12,464 nucleotides of DNA. It comes from Corynebacterium accolens (GTDB lineage: Bacteria; Actinomycetota; Actinomycetes; Mycobacteriales; Mycobacteriaceae). Below the pieces are notes generated by a model. It was not told the DNA's origin. It was given only the letters and a program-made list of their open reading frames with translations, and made no database searches. How positions within the stretch are numbered: the first letter of the stretch is position 1; each line of letters opens with the position of its first letter. Below are positions 7,022 to 12,464 of this stretch, in pieces. Both the position numbers and the translations under genes were made by a program. The DNA lies in contig NZ_CP100376.1 of NCBI RefSeq assembly GCF_030515985.1, positions 658,074 through 670,537 of the forward strand. The letters are read 5' to 3'.

Positions 7022-8929
7022 GTGGCGTCCCAGCCCAAGCACCCCGTAGACATCGTTCCCCCCGCGCCGAAACTCGCCGCCCTTGGGCTGCAGCACGTCC
7101 TCGCGTTTTATGCCGGGGCGGTCATCGTCCCGCTGCTCATCGCCAGCTCGTTAAACCTGGACGCGGAAACTACCATCCACCTCATCAATGCAGACCTTTT
7201 GACCTGCGGCATTGCAACGATCATTCAGTCGGTGGGCATCGGCAAGCATATTGGCGTGCGCCTGCCCATCGTGCAGGGCGTGACGACGACGGCGGTATCG
7301 CCCATCATCGCGATTGGGCTGGGTGCCACCGACGGCGAGGGCGGGGTGGCATCGCTGCCCACGATTTACGGCGCCATCATCGTCGCGGGCCTTTTTACCT
7401 TCTTCGCCGCGCCGGTCTTTGGCAAGGTGCTGCGCTTCTTCCCGCCGGTGGTTACCGGTTCAGTGCTGCTGGTGATGGGTACCTCACTGCTGGCGGTATC
7501 GGCCAATGACTTTGTCAATTATGCCGAGGGTGTGCCGGCCACGCGCGATTTGCTCTATGGCTTTGGCACGCTCGCGGTCATCATTATGGTGCAGCGTTTT
7601 TCCTCCGGCTTCGTGGGCACGTTGGCGGTGCTCATCGGCTTGGTCCTGGGCACGGGCGTGGCGCTCGCGCTTGGCGATGCCTCCTTTAGCGAAGTCTCCT
7701 CCTCCCCCGCCCTCGGCATTACGACGCCGTTTTATTTCGGCATGCCGCAATTTGACCTCGTGGCGATCTTCTCGCTGATTATCGTCATGATCATCACGAT
7801 GGTGGAAACGACCGGCGATGTGTTTGCCACCGGTGAAATCGTCAAAAAGCGCATCCGCCGCGATGACGTGGTGCGCGCCATCCGCGCCGATGGCGTTTCC
7901 ACCCTAGTGGGCGGCGTCATGAATTCCTTCCCCTATACCTGCTTTGCGCAAAACGTGGGCCTGGTGCGCCTGACCAATGTGAAATCGCGCTGGGTGGCCG
8001 TAGCGGCTGCGGGGTTCATGATCGTGCTGGGCCTGTTGCCGAAGGCCGGCGCGGTGGTTGCCGCGATTCCGTCGCCGGTGCTCGGCGGCGCATCGCTCGC
8101 GCTTTTTGCCAACGTGGCGTGGGTGGGCCTGCAGACCATCGCAAAGTCGGATCTCAGCGATGGCCGCAACTCCGTCATCGTCACCTCCGCCCTGGGCCTG
8201 GCCATGCTGGTGACCTTCAAGCCGGAGGTTGCCACTGCCTTCCCGGAGTGGGCGCAGACCTTCGTCTCTTCTGGCATGTCCATCGGCGCGATTACCGCCA
8301 TCCTGCTCAACTTGTTGTTCTTCCACACCGGCAGCGCGAGCGCACAGGTCTCGCGCGCCGATGGCAAGGGCGTGAGCCTCAACGAGCTGAACGAGGCCTC
8401 GCGCGAGGAGTTCACCGCCGCGCTGCGCCCGCTCTTTAATAATGAGACCTGGCCGCTGGATCTGGCCTGGCAGTCCCGGCCGTTTAGCGATGTCAACGAG
8501 CTGCGCGCCGCCATCCAGGTTGCCGTGCTGACCGCGGATGCTGAACGCCGCGATGCGCTCATCCACGACTACCCCGCGATGGACGAGCTGCTTTTGGCCT
8601 CGGCCGATGAGGCGGCGAATATTTCCGCCGACCGCGGCTCGCTGGGACTCAGCGAGCTTGACGACGTGCAAACCGAGCGCATTACCGAGCTGTCCGCCGC
8701 CTACCGCGAGCGCTTTGGCATGCCGTTTGTGGCTTATTTGGATACCAATGACACGGTGGAGCGCGTCATCGATGCCGGCGTGCGGCGCCTGGCCAATTCC
8801 GATGCGCAGGAATACCGCATTGCTCTCAGCGAAATCGTTGAGATCGCTAATGACCGCTTCGATATCCTGCTTGCCGATGCCAACCCCGTCCGCTCCTCCT
8901 GGGACCGCAAGTTCACCGAGGTGGACTAA
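7022..8929 (+). CDS. NCS2 purine (urate/xanthine-type) permease fused to a UraD-like OHCU decarboxylase domain
   Basis: 635-residue two-domain membrane protein. Residues about 15-440 are a nucleobase:cation symporter-2 transporter with the QH motif (Gln24-His25, LGLQHVLAFYAG), the proton/substrate-site segment VETTGD (Glu262, Asp266) and QNVGLVRLTNVKSR (Gln310-Arg323). These point to purines such as urate or xanthine rather than uracil. Residues about 451-625 are cytosolic and match the 2-oxo-4-hydroxy-4-carboxy-5-ureidoimidazoline decarboxylase family (LNELNEASREEF, WQSRPF, AAYRERFGMPFV, RRLANSDAQEY), the third step of urate breakdown to allantoin. The usual catalytic His of the HPDL motif appears to be Tyr517 (LIHDYPAM), and the usual Glu-Gln pair is Asp537-Arg538, so activity is doubtful. 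The GTG start has AGGAGG 5 nt upstream. No other urate-pathway gene is in the window. Confidence 0.9.
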   Translation: MASQPKHPVDIVPPAPKLAALGLQHVLAFYAGAVIVPLLIASSLNLDAETTIHLINADLLTCGIATIIQSVGIGKHIGVRLPIVQGVTTTAVSPIIAIGLGATDGEGGVASLPTIYGAIIVAGLFTFFAAPVFGKVLRFFPPVVTGSVLLVMGTSLLAVSANDFVNYAEGVPATRDLLYGFGTLAVIIMVQRFSSGFVGTLAVLIGLVLGTGVALALGDASFSEVSSSPALGITTPFYFGMPQFDLVAIFSLIIVMIITMVETTGDVFATGEIVKKRIRRDDVVRAIRADGVSTLVGGVMNSFPYTCFAQNVGLVRLTNVKSRWVAVAAAGFMIVLGLLPKAGAVVAAIPSPVLGGASLALFANVAWVGLQTIAKSDLSDGRNSVIVTSALGLAMLVTFKPEVATAFPEWAQTFVSSGMSIGAITAILLNLLFFHTGSASAQVSRADGKGVSLNELNEASREEFTAALRPLFNNETWPLDLAWQSRPFSDVNELRAAIQVAVLTADAERRDALIHDYPAMDELLLASADEAANISADRGSLGLSELDDVQTERITELSAAYRERFGMPFVAYLDTNDTVERVIDAGVRRLANSDAQEYRIALSEIVEIANDRFDILLADANPVRSSWDRKFTEVD

Positions 8930-8936
8930 GATCCGC

Positions 8937-8980
8937 AAAAGCACCGCAGTTCTTCAAGCAAGTACTGCGGTGCTTTTCTT
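8937..8980 (+). terminator. strong hairpin terminator after the permease, probably bidirectional
   Basis: A perfect 14-bp stem (AAAAGCACCGCAGT, 8937-8950, with 8964-8977) and a 13-nt loop are followed by TTTTCTT, 8 bp after the permease stop. The A run at the left base becomes a T run on the minus strand, so it can also end the tRNA-Leu transcript coming from the right. Confidence 0.92.
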
Positions 8981-8982
8981 GT

Positions 8983-9063
8983 GCGCCCGGTGAGACTTGA
9001 ACTCACACGTCATAAGACACTAGAACCTAAATCTAGCGCGTCTGCCAATTCCGCCACGGGCGC
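8983..9063 (-). tRNA. tRNA-Leu (anticodon TAG)
   Basis: Read on the minus strand this folds as an 81-nt class II tRNA. The acceptor stem is GCGCCCG with CGGGCGC, the D arm contains GGAATTGGCAGA, and the anticodon stem CTAGA/TCTAG carries loop TTTAGGT with anticodon TAG (reads CUA). The long variable arm has GTC/GAC pairing, and the T arm is GTGAG-TTCAAGT-CTCAC. No CCA is encoded. The short variable arm makes it a little smaller than most leucine tRNAs. Confidence 0.95.
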
Positions 9064-9071
9064 GAGCAACG

Positions 9072-9100
9072 TTGAATAGTGTACACGGCGGGCTGATAAA
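9072..9100 (+). promoter_or_regulatory. possible promoter of the lprD-like/DUF3817 pair
   Basis: TTGAAT (9072-9077) and GATAAA (9095-9100) with a 17-bp spacer face right and overlap the tRNA promoter on the other strand. If both are real the two promoters compete for the same DNA. Sequence match only. Confidence 0.3.
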
Positions 9101-9106
9101 CAAGAA
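9078..9106 (-). promoter_or_regulatory. promoter of tRNA-Leu
   Basis: On the minus strand TTCTTG (9101-9106) and TACACT (9078-9083) lie 17 bp apart and would start transcription about 8 bp before the mature tRNA. This fits a short-leader tRNA promoter. Confidence 0.5.
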
Positions 9107-9153
9107 ACCAGGGGCATTCCGTATTGCGGCGGTGGATAGGTAGGCTGGGTGGG

Positions 9154-9660
9154 GTGAGTATGCACGAGGATCAGAAGAAACGGCGCGTGAAGGTGCGGTG
9201 GTGGCACATCGCCCTCGTCATATTTTTCGTGGTGCTTTTCCTCTTCCTCGCCTATTGGCAGTGGACGCGCTTCCGCTCCGGCTCGGGCACCTTCCAAAAC
9301 TTGGGCTACGCCTTCCAGTGGCCGCTTTTTGCCGTGTTCGTGATCTATGCTTATCGCACCACGCTGCGCTATGAAAATGAGCGCCTCGCCGCGGAAAACG
9401 AAGCCCGCGAGATGGATTCGCTGCAGGCCTCAGGAAACGCCTCTGAAAATGTCGGCGAAACCGCCGACGGAATAACAAATTCGACCGATGGTTCTGAGGT
9501 GAGGGACTCGGCGGAGAAAACCGCCATCGATGAGGATTTCTTGCCGCAGCGCCCGCAGCTGAATGTGGAAGAGTTTAATGCGTTGAATCAGCCTCGGCGC
9601 CGCCGCGGTTCCCCCGCAGAGGGACGCGACGAAGGCACAACAGATAAAAGGAGAAAGTAA
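9154..9660 (+). CDS. small membrane protein, positional counterpart of mycobacterial LprD (Rv1343c)
   Basis: 168-residue protein of unknown function. After a basic N terminus (KKRRVKVR), a first hydrophobic segment (WWHIALVIFFVVLFLFLAYW, about residues 16-36) and a second (WPLFAVFVIYAY, about 53-69) suggest a two-helix membrane protein. A long, acidic, low-complexity cytosolic tail follows, ending in the better-ordered stretch LPQRPQLNVEEFNALNQPRR. Position and pairing with a DUF3817 gene convergent to rdgB match Rv1343c (LprD) of Mycobacterium; however no lipobox cysteine is present, so it is not a lipoprotein here. The GTG at 9154 has AGGTAGG 9 nt upstream; ATG at 9160 is an equally possible start. 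It is 3 bp from the next gene, so the two form an operon. Confidence 0.75.
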   Translation: MSMHEDQKKRRVKVRWWHIALVIFFVVLFLFLAYWQWTRFRSGSGTFQNLGYAFQWPLFAVFVIYAYRTTLRYENERLAAENEAREMDSLQASGNASENVGETADGITNSTDGSEVRDSAEKTAIDEDFLPQRPQLNVEEFNALNQPRRRRGSPAEGRDEGTTDKRRK

Positions 9661-9663
9661 ATC

Positions 9664-10014
9664 ATGACAAACCAGGTACACCCAGACCGCAAGGCGCGCA
9701 TCCGCGGCCCGCTGAAGTTCTTTTCCATCGCGGCCACGGTGACCGGTATCTTCCTGATCATCCTGGTCATCCGCATGTTCTTCCAATACGTCATGGGAGC
9801 AGAGATCCCGGAATGGGCGACCTATATCGCCATCGTGCACGGCATCGCGTACATGACCTACCTGCTGTCCATCCTGATTCTGGGCCCGCGCGCGCTGTGG
9901 CCCGCCGGCAAGCTGATTACCACCGCGCTCGCCGGCGTGGTGCCCTTCCTGTCCTTCTGGATGGAGCACAAGCGCCGCAAGGAAATCGAGGAGCAATTCC
10001 AGCTCAACGCCTAA
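9664..10014 (+). CDS. DUF3817 integral membrane protein
   Basis: 116-residue hydrophobic protein matching the DUF3817 family (counterpart of Rv1342c). It has about three membrane segments (FFSIAATVTGIFLIILVIRM; a central IAIVHGIAYMTYLLSILILG with the family His-Gly; TTALAGVVPFLSFW) and a charged C-terminal tail (EHKRRKEIEEQ). Function is unknown for the family. The ATG follows AAAGGAG by 10 nt and comes 3 bp after the preceding stop. The TAA abuts the rdgB stop with no spacer, so the two convergent transcripts must overlap. Confidence 0.85.
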   Translation: MTNQVHPDRKARIRGPLKFFSIAATVTGIFLIILVIRMFFQYVMGAEIPEWATYIAIVHGIAYMTYLLSILILGPRALWPAGKLITTALAGVVPFLSFWMEHKRRKEIEEQFQLNA

Positions 10015-10617
10015 TTAGCCGGCCAGCTCCGCGATGAACGGGGCTAGCTGGGAAAGGGCGCGGCCGCGGTGCGAGACCGCGTTCTTTTCCGCAGGCGACA
10101 TTTCCGCCGCAGAACGCGACTCGCCTTCTGGTTGGAAGAGTGGGTCGTAGCCAAAACCATTAGCGCCGCGCGGCTCGCGCAAAAGCTTGCCCTCCCAGCG
10201 GCCCTCGGCCACGCGCTCTGTGCCTTCGGGGGTCACGAGGGCGCACACGGAGACGAAGGCAGCGGCGCGCCGATCATCCGGCACATCCGCCATCTGCGCC
10301 AAGACTAGGTCATTATTAGCCTGGTCGTTGCCGTGTTCGCCGGACCAGCGGGCCGAGAGCACGCCGGGCATGCCGTTGAGTTCCTCGATGGCCAGCCCAG
10401 AATCATCCGCGATGGTCACCAGACCCGTGGCGGAGGCGCCGGCACGGGCCTTGATGAGCGCGTTATCGGCAAAGGTGCGGCCGTCCTCGACGGGCTCTGG
10501 GTAGGGTTCGACCTCGGAAAGCAGGCGCAGCTCCACGCCCTCGATGCCGGCCTCGGACAGGATGCGATCGAGCTCGGCCAGCTTCTTCGGATTGCCGGAT
10601 GCGACGAGGATTACCAT
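10015..10617 (-). CDS. rdgB: XTP/dITP pyrophosphatase (RdgB/HAM1 family)
   Basis: 200-residue cytosolic enzyme that hydrolyses non-canonical purine nucleoside triphosphates (ITP, dITP, XTP) to the monophosphate, keeping deaminated purines out of DNA and RNA. All family motifs are present: [10 protein letters not shown] (7-16), DDSGL with the catalytic Asp71-Asp72, GFGYDPLF (154-161) and SHRGRA (182-187). Length is normal. The ATG overlaps the last 7 bp of rph (GGATGGTAA), and no strong ribosome-binding site precedes it, so translation is probably coupled to rph. The rph-rdgB order is conserved across actinobacteria and links RNA and nucleotide quality control. Confidence 0.96.
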   Translation of the reverse strand: MVILVASGNPKKLAELDRILSEAGIEGVELRLLSEVEPYPEPVEDGRTFADNALIKARAGASATGLVTIADDSGLAIEELNGMPGVLSARWSGEHGNDQANNDLVLAQMADVPDDRRAAAFVSVCALVTPEGTERVAEGRWEGKLLREPRGANGFGYDPLFQPEGESRSAAEMSPAEKNAVSHRGRALSQLAPFIAELAG

Positions 10618-11339
10618 CCCAGCGCCGCTTTCTGCGCCGCGATGAGCTCGCTGCAGCCCTTCTGGGCCACATCCAGCATGCCGTTGAGCTGCTCGCGGCC
10701 AAAGAGGCCGTGCTCGCCGGTGCCCTGGATTTCTACAAAGTCGCCGGATTCCTGCATCACCACGTTGAGGTCCACCTCGGCGCGGGAATCTTCCTCATAG
10801 GGCAAATCCAGACAGATTTCGCCGTCGATGATGCCCACGGACACCGCGGCGATGGGATCGAGCAGCGGCTCGCCGGGGACGACGCCTTCGGACTTGAGGT
10901 GGGCGATGGCATCGGCAAGCGCAACGTAGGCGCCCGTGATGGAGGCGGTGCGGGTGCCGCCATCGGCCTGCAGCACGTCGCAGTCGAGCTGGATGGTGTT
11001 TTCGCCCAGCTCCTCCAAGTCCACGGCGGCGCGCAGGGAGCGGCCGACTAGGCGGGAAATCTCGTGGGTGCGGCCCTTGACCTTGCCGCGCATGGACTCG
11101 CGCGGCATACGGTCGTGGGTGGCGGATGGCAGCATGGCGTACTCGGCGGTTAGCCAGCCCTCGCCGGAATCGCGCTTGAAACGCGGCACCCCGAGTTCGA
11201 CGGAGGCGGTGCACATCACGCGGGTATTGCCAAATTCCACCAAGACGGATCCGGCCGGGTTGGTGGTGAAATTGCGGGTAATGCGGACGCTGCGCATTTG
11301 GTCGAGCGCGCGCCCATCGGCACGAGTAAATTCAGTCAT
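10611..11339 (-). CDS. rph: ribonuclease PH
   Basis: 242-residue phosphate-dependent 3'-5' exoribonuclease that trims the 3' ends of tRNA precursors; works as a ring-shaped hexamer. Clear motifs are [11 protein letters not shown] (6-16), the basic stretch [20 protein letters not shown] (77-96) and the active-site/phosphate-site block [19 protein letters not shown] (119-137). Length matches the family. The GGAGG upstream of the ATG is unusually close (2-3 nt). The gene follows the MBL-fold gene by 15 bp and overlaps rdgB by 7 bp, so these form one operon. Confidence 0.97.
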   Translation of the reverse strand: MTEFTRADGRALDQMRSVRITRNFTTNPAGSVLVEFGNTRVMCTASVELGVPRFKRDSGEGWLTAEYAMLPSATHDRMPRESMRGKVKGRTHEISRLVGRSLRAAVDLEELGENTIQLDCDVLQADGGTRTASITGAYVALADAIAHLKSEGVVPGEPLLDPIAAVSVGIIDGEICLDLPYEEDSRAEVDLNVVMQESGDFVEIQGTGEHGLFGREQLNGMLDVAQKGCSELIAAQKAALGW

Positions 11340-11354
11340 GCCCTCCAGCGTAAC

Positions 11355-12116
11355 TTAGAACTGCATGCCCGCAGTACCCAGCACGATCTCGCCGTCGAAT
11401 TCCTCCCGCGCCGCCGCCACGGTGGCCTTAGCATCGCCCCAGGGCTGGATGTGGATCAACACCAGCGTGCCAACGCCCGCTTCCCGCGCCGCGCGCCCCG
11501 CTTCCGCGCCCGACATGTGCATGCCGGGTGCCATGCCCTCGGAGGAAGCACCCCAGGTGGCCTCGCAGAGGAAGAGATCGGCGCCCCGGGCGGCATCGAC
11601 AAGCGCAGGCGTATAAGACGTATCGCCGGAATAGGTAATGGTCTGGCCGGTCTTGGCGTGCTCGATGCGCAGCGCATAGGCCTCTACCGGGTGGTTGACG
11701 GGGAAGGGGGTGATAAAGACGTCATCGACAAGCTGGCGCTCCCCCGCCACCCACGGGCTAAACGCCAAGGTATCGGACATATCGTCGATCCCATTTACCT
11801 CGTCGGAGGACAGGCGGCCCAAGTGCGTCGGCGTGGCAGACGGGCCGAAGCAGAAGTTGCGCGAGGCTGCCGGGGCGGTGGGATGGAAGCGGCGCCACAC
11901 CATGAGGGAGGGAAAATCCGCGCAGTGATCCGCGTGCAGGTGGCTAAAGGCTACGTGGGCATCGCACGGATCCTGCAGTTGAGCTAGCTGGCCCAGCGTG
12001 CCCGAGCCCATATCCAGGATGATGGACGGTGCATTGTCGAAGGACACGACATAGCCGGAGGCAGGATTGTCTGCGGTGGGTACGCTACCGGAGCAGCCTA
12101 GGATGGTCAGCTTCAT
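11355..12116 (-). CDS. MBL-fold phosphodiesterase, Rv1339-like (probable cyclic nucleotide phosphodiesterase)
   Basis: 253-residue metallo-beta-lactamase-fold hydrolase. The metal-binding set is complete: HLHADH (His59, His61, Asp63, His64), His142 (NHPVEAY), Asp165 (YSGDTSYT) and His222 (IHIQPW). The N terminus MKLTILGCSGSVP is typical of the RNase Z/phosphodiesterase branch. Position between murI and rph is that of Mycobacterium tuberculosis Rv1339, reported as an atypical class II cAMP phosphodiesterase; cAMP as substrate here is inferred. The frame is open for another 115 codons upstream, but those overlap murI out of frame, and Met1 at 12116 begins the conserved fold. No good ribosome-binding site precedes it, and the ATG lies in the arm of a perfect hairpin. 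Confidence 0.9.
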   Translation of the reverse strand: MKLTILGCSGSVPTADNPASGYVVSFDNAPSIILDMGSGTLGQLAQLQDPCDAHVAFSHLHADHCADFPSLMVWRRFHPTAPAASRNFCFGPSATPTHLGRLSSDEVNGIDDMSDTLAFSPWVAGERQLVDDVFITPFPVNHPVEAYALRIEHAKTGQTITYSGDTSYTPALVDAARGADLFLCEATWGASSEGMAPGMHMSGAEAGRAAREAGVGTLVLIHIQPWGDAKATVAAAREEFDGEIVLGTAGMQF

Positions 12117-12134
12117 GGAACCAATAGTTCCATG
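12114..12134 (-). repeat. perfect 8-bp hairpin over the phosphodiesterase start codon
   Basis: CATGGAAC and GTTCCATG form a perfect 8-bp stem with a 5-nt loop. The gene's ATG lies in the second arm. The first arm contains another ATG that opens a six-codon frame (MELLVP) whose TGA overlaps the main ATG as ATGA. This could hide the start codon or couple initiation to the mini-frame. Confidence 0.5.
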
Positions 12135-12180
12135 AATCCGGACCGAATGCTGGTACCGCGCGCAAAAAGGGGGAGGAAAT

Positions 12181-12197
12181 TCGGCTGTCTTAGCCGA
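12181..12197 (-). repeat. short hairpin at the murI stop codon
   Basis: On the minus strand TCGGCT and AGCCGA make a 6-bp stem around AAGAC and include the murI TAA. A T-rich run (CCTCCCCCTTTTT) follows but starts several bases after the stem, so it is at best a weak attenuator between murI and the phosphodiesterase-like gene. Confidence 0.3.
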
Positions 12198-12464
12198 TCT
12201 GCGGGCCCAAAAAGCGCGTGGCCAGCTGGGCGAAGACCTCTGGATCGCCGGTGGATTCGAAGGAATGGACCGGCTGGTTGCCCTCGGGGGCGAGCATGTC
12301 CGTTTCCGTAAGAAGGCGCATGACGTCCTTCGTGGTCTCCTCTGAGGAGGCCACCAGGGACACGTTTTCGCCCATGGCGAGCTGGATGATACCGGTAAGC
12401 AGCGGGTAGTGCGTGCATCCCAGCACCAAGGTGTCCACGCCCTGGGCCTGCAGGGGCGCAAGGT
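12190..12464 (-). CDS. murI: glutamate racemase, C-terminal part only
   Basis: About 91 C-terminal residues of glutamate racemase, which makes D-glutamate for peptidoglycan in the cytosol. The second catalytic cysteine is seen in [10 protein letters not shown], a hallmark of the family. Frame is open to the right edge ([20 protein letters not shown]), so the 5' two thirds, with the first cysteine, are outside the window. It is upstream of the phosphodiesterase-like gene by 73 bp on the same strand, as in mycobacteria (Rv1338-Rv1339). Confidence 0.93.
   Translation of the reverse strand, partial: LAPLQAQGVDTLVLGCTHYPLLTGIIQLAMGENVSLVASSEETTKDVMRLLTETDMLAPEGNQPVHSFESTGDPEVFAQLATRFLGPQIG

Noticed and set aside
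7904..8944. 346-codon open frame on the minus strand opposite the permease
   Set aside because: Low-complexity Gly/Arg/His/Gln-rich antisense translation of a clear membrane transporter gene.
12117..12461. 115-residue upstream extension of the MBL-fold protein
   Set aside because: It is the out-of-frame shadow of murI; the MBL fold begins at MKLTILGCSGS.
1..12464. CRISPR array, insertion sequence, prophage or toxin-antitoxin module
   Set aside because: No regularly spaced direct repeats, transposase, integrase or phage-like genes were seen.

Overview
The window looks like a chromosomal piece of a Corynebacterium, probably one of the facultatively anaerobic host-associated species. The evidence is the high GC by eye (around 60%) and the block murI / MBL-fold cyclic-nucleotide phosphodiesterase-like gene / rph / rdgB, facing a small lprD-like gene and a DUF3817 gene. 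That block matches the mycobacterial-corynebacterial order Rv1338-Rv1343c. The species cannot be fixed from the sequence alone.

Layout, left to right. (1) The 3' part of a POT-family peptide:H+ symporter (+) ends 4 bp from a convergent SPFH/band-7 membrane protein gene (-). (2) A minus-strand anaerobic pyruvate operon follows. Read in transcription order it is the pyruvate formate-lyase core (4623-6710), a stand-alone 83-residue glycyl-radical protein (4348-4599), the radical-SAM activase PflA (3476-4345) and an S33-type alpha/beta hydrolase (2226-3464). (3) A 311-bp divergent intergenic region carries several candidate regulatory palindromes. (4) A purine-type NCS2 permease (+) is fused at its C terminus to an OHCU-decarboxylase (UraD-like) domain and ends at a strong hairpin terminator. 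(5) A tRNA-Leu(TAG) gene (-) sits back to back with the lprD-like/DUF3817 pair (+). (6) rdgB, rph, the phosphodiesterase-like gene and the 3' end of murI (all -) complete the window.

The most unusual item is the pyruvate formate-lyase. The 695-residue core keeps the Cys-Cys active site but stops just before the glycyl-radical domain. That domain, with an intact RVSGYAV radical loop, is a separate gene 23 bp downstream, in another frame and with its own strong ribosome-binding site. This looks like a genuinely split enzyme: the oxygen-sensitive radical part is a replaceable subunit, comparable to E. coli GrcA/YfiD but obligatory. The adjacent pflA would supply the radical. The pathway would turn pyruvate + CoA into acetyl-CoA + formate under low oxygen; no formate channel is visible in the window.

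The second unusual item is the permease-OHCU fusion. Its decarboxylase domain seems to have Tyr in place of the catalytic His, so the domain may sense or bind a purine-degradation intermediate rather than catalyse. The remaining genes are ordinary housekeeping functions: tRNA maturation, nucleotide-pool cleaning, cell wall and probable cAMP turnover.
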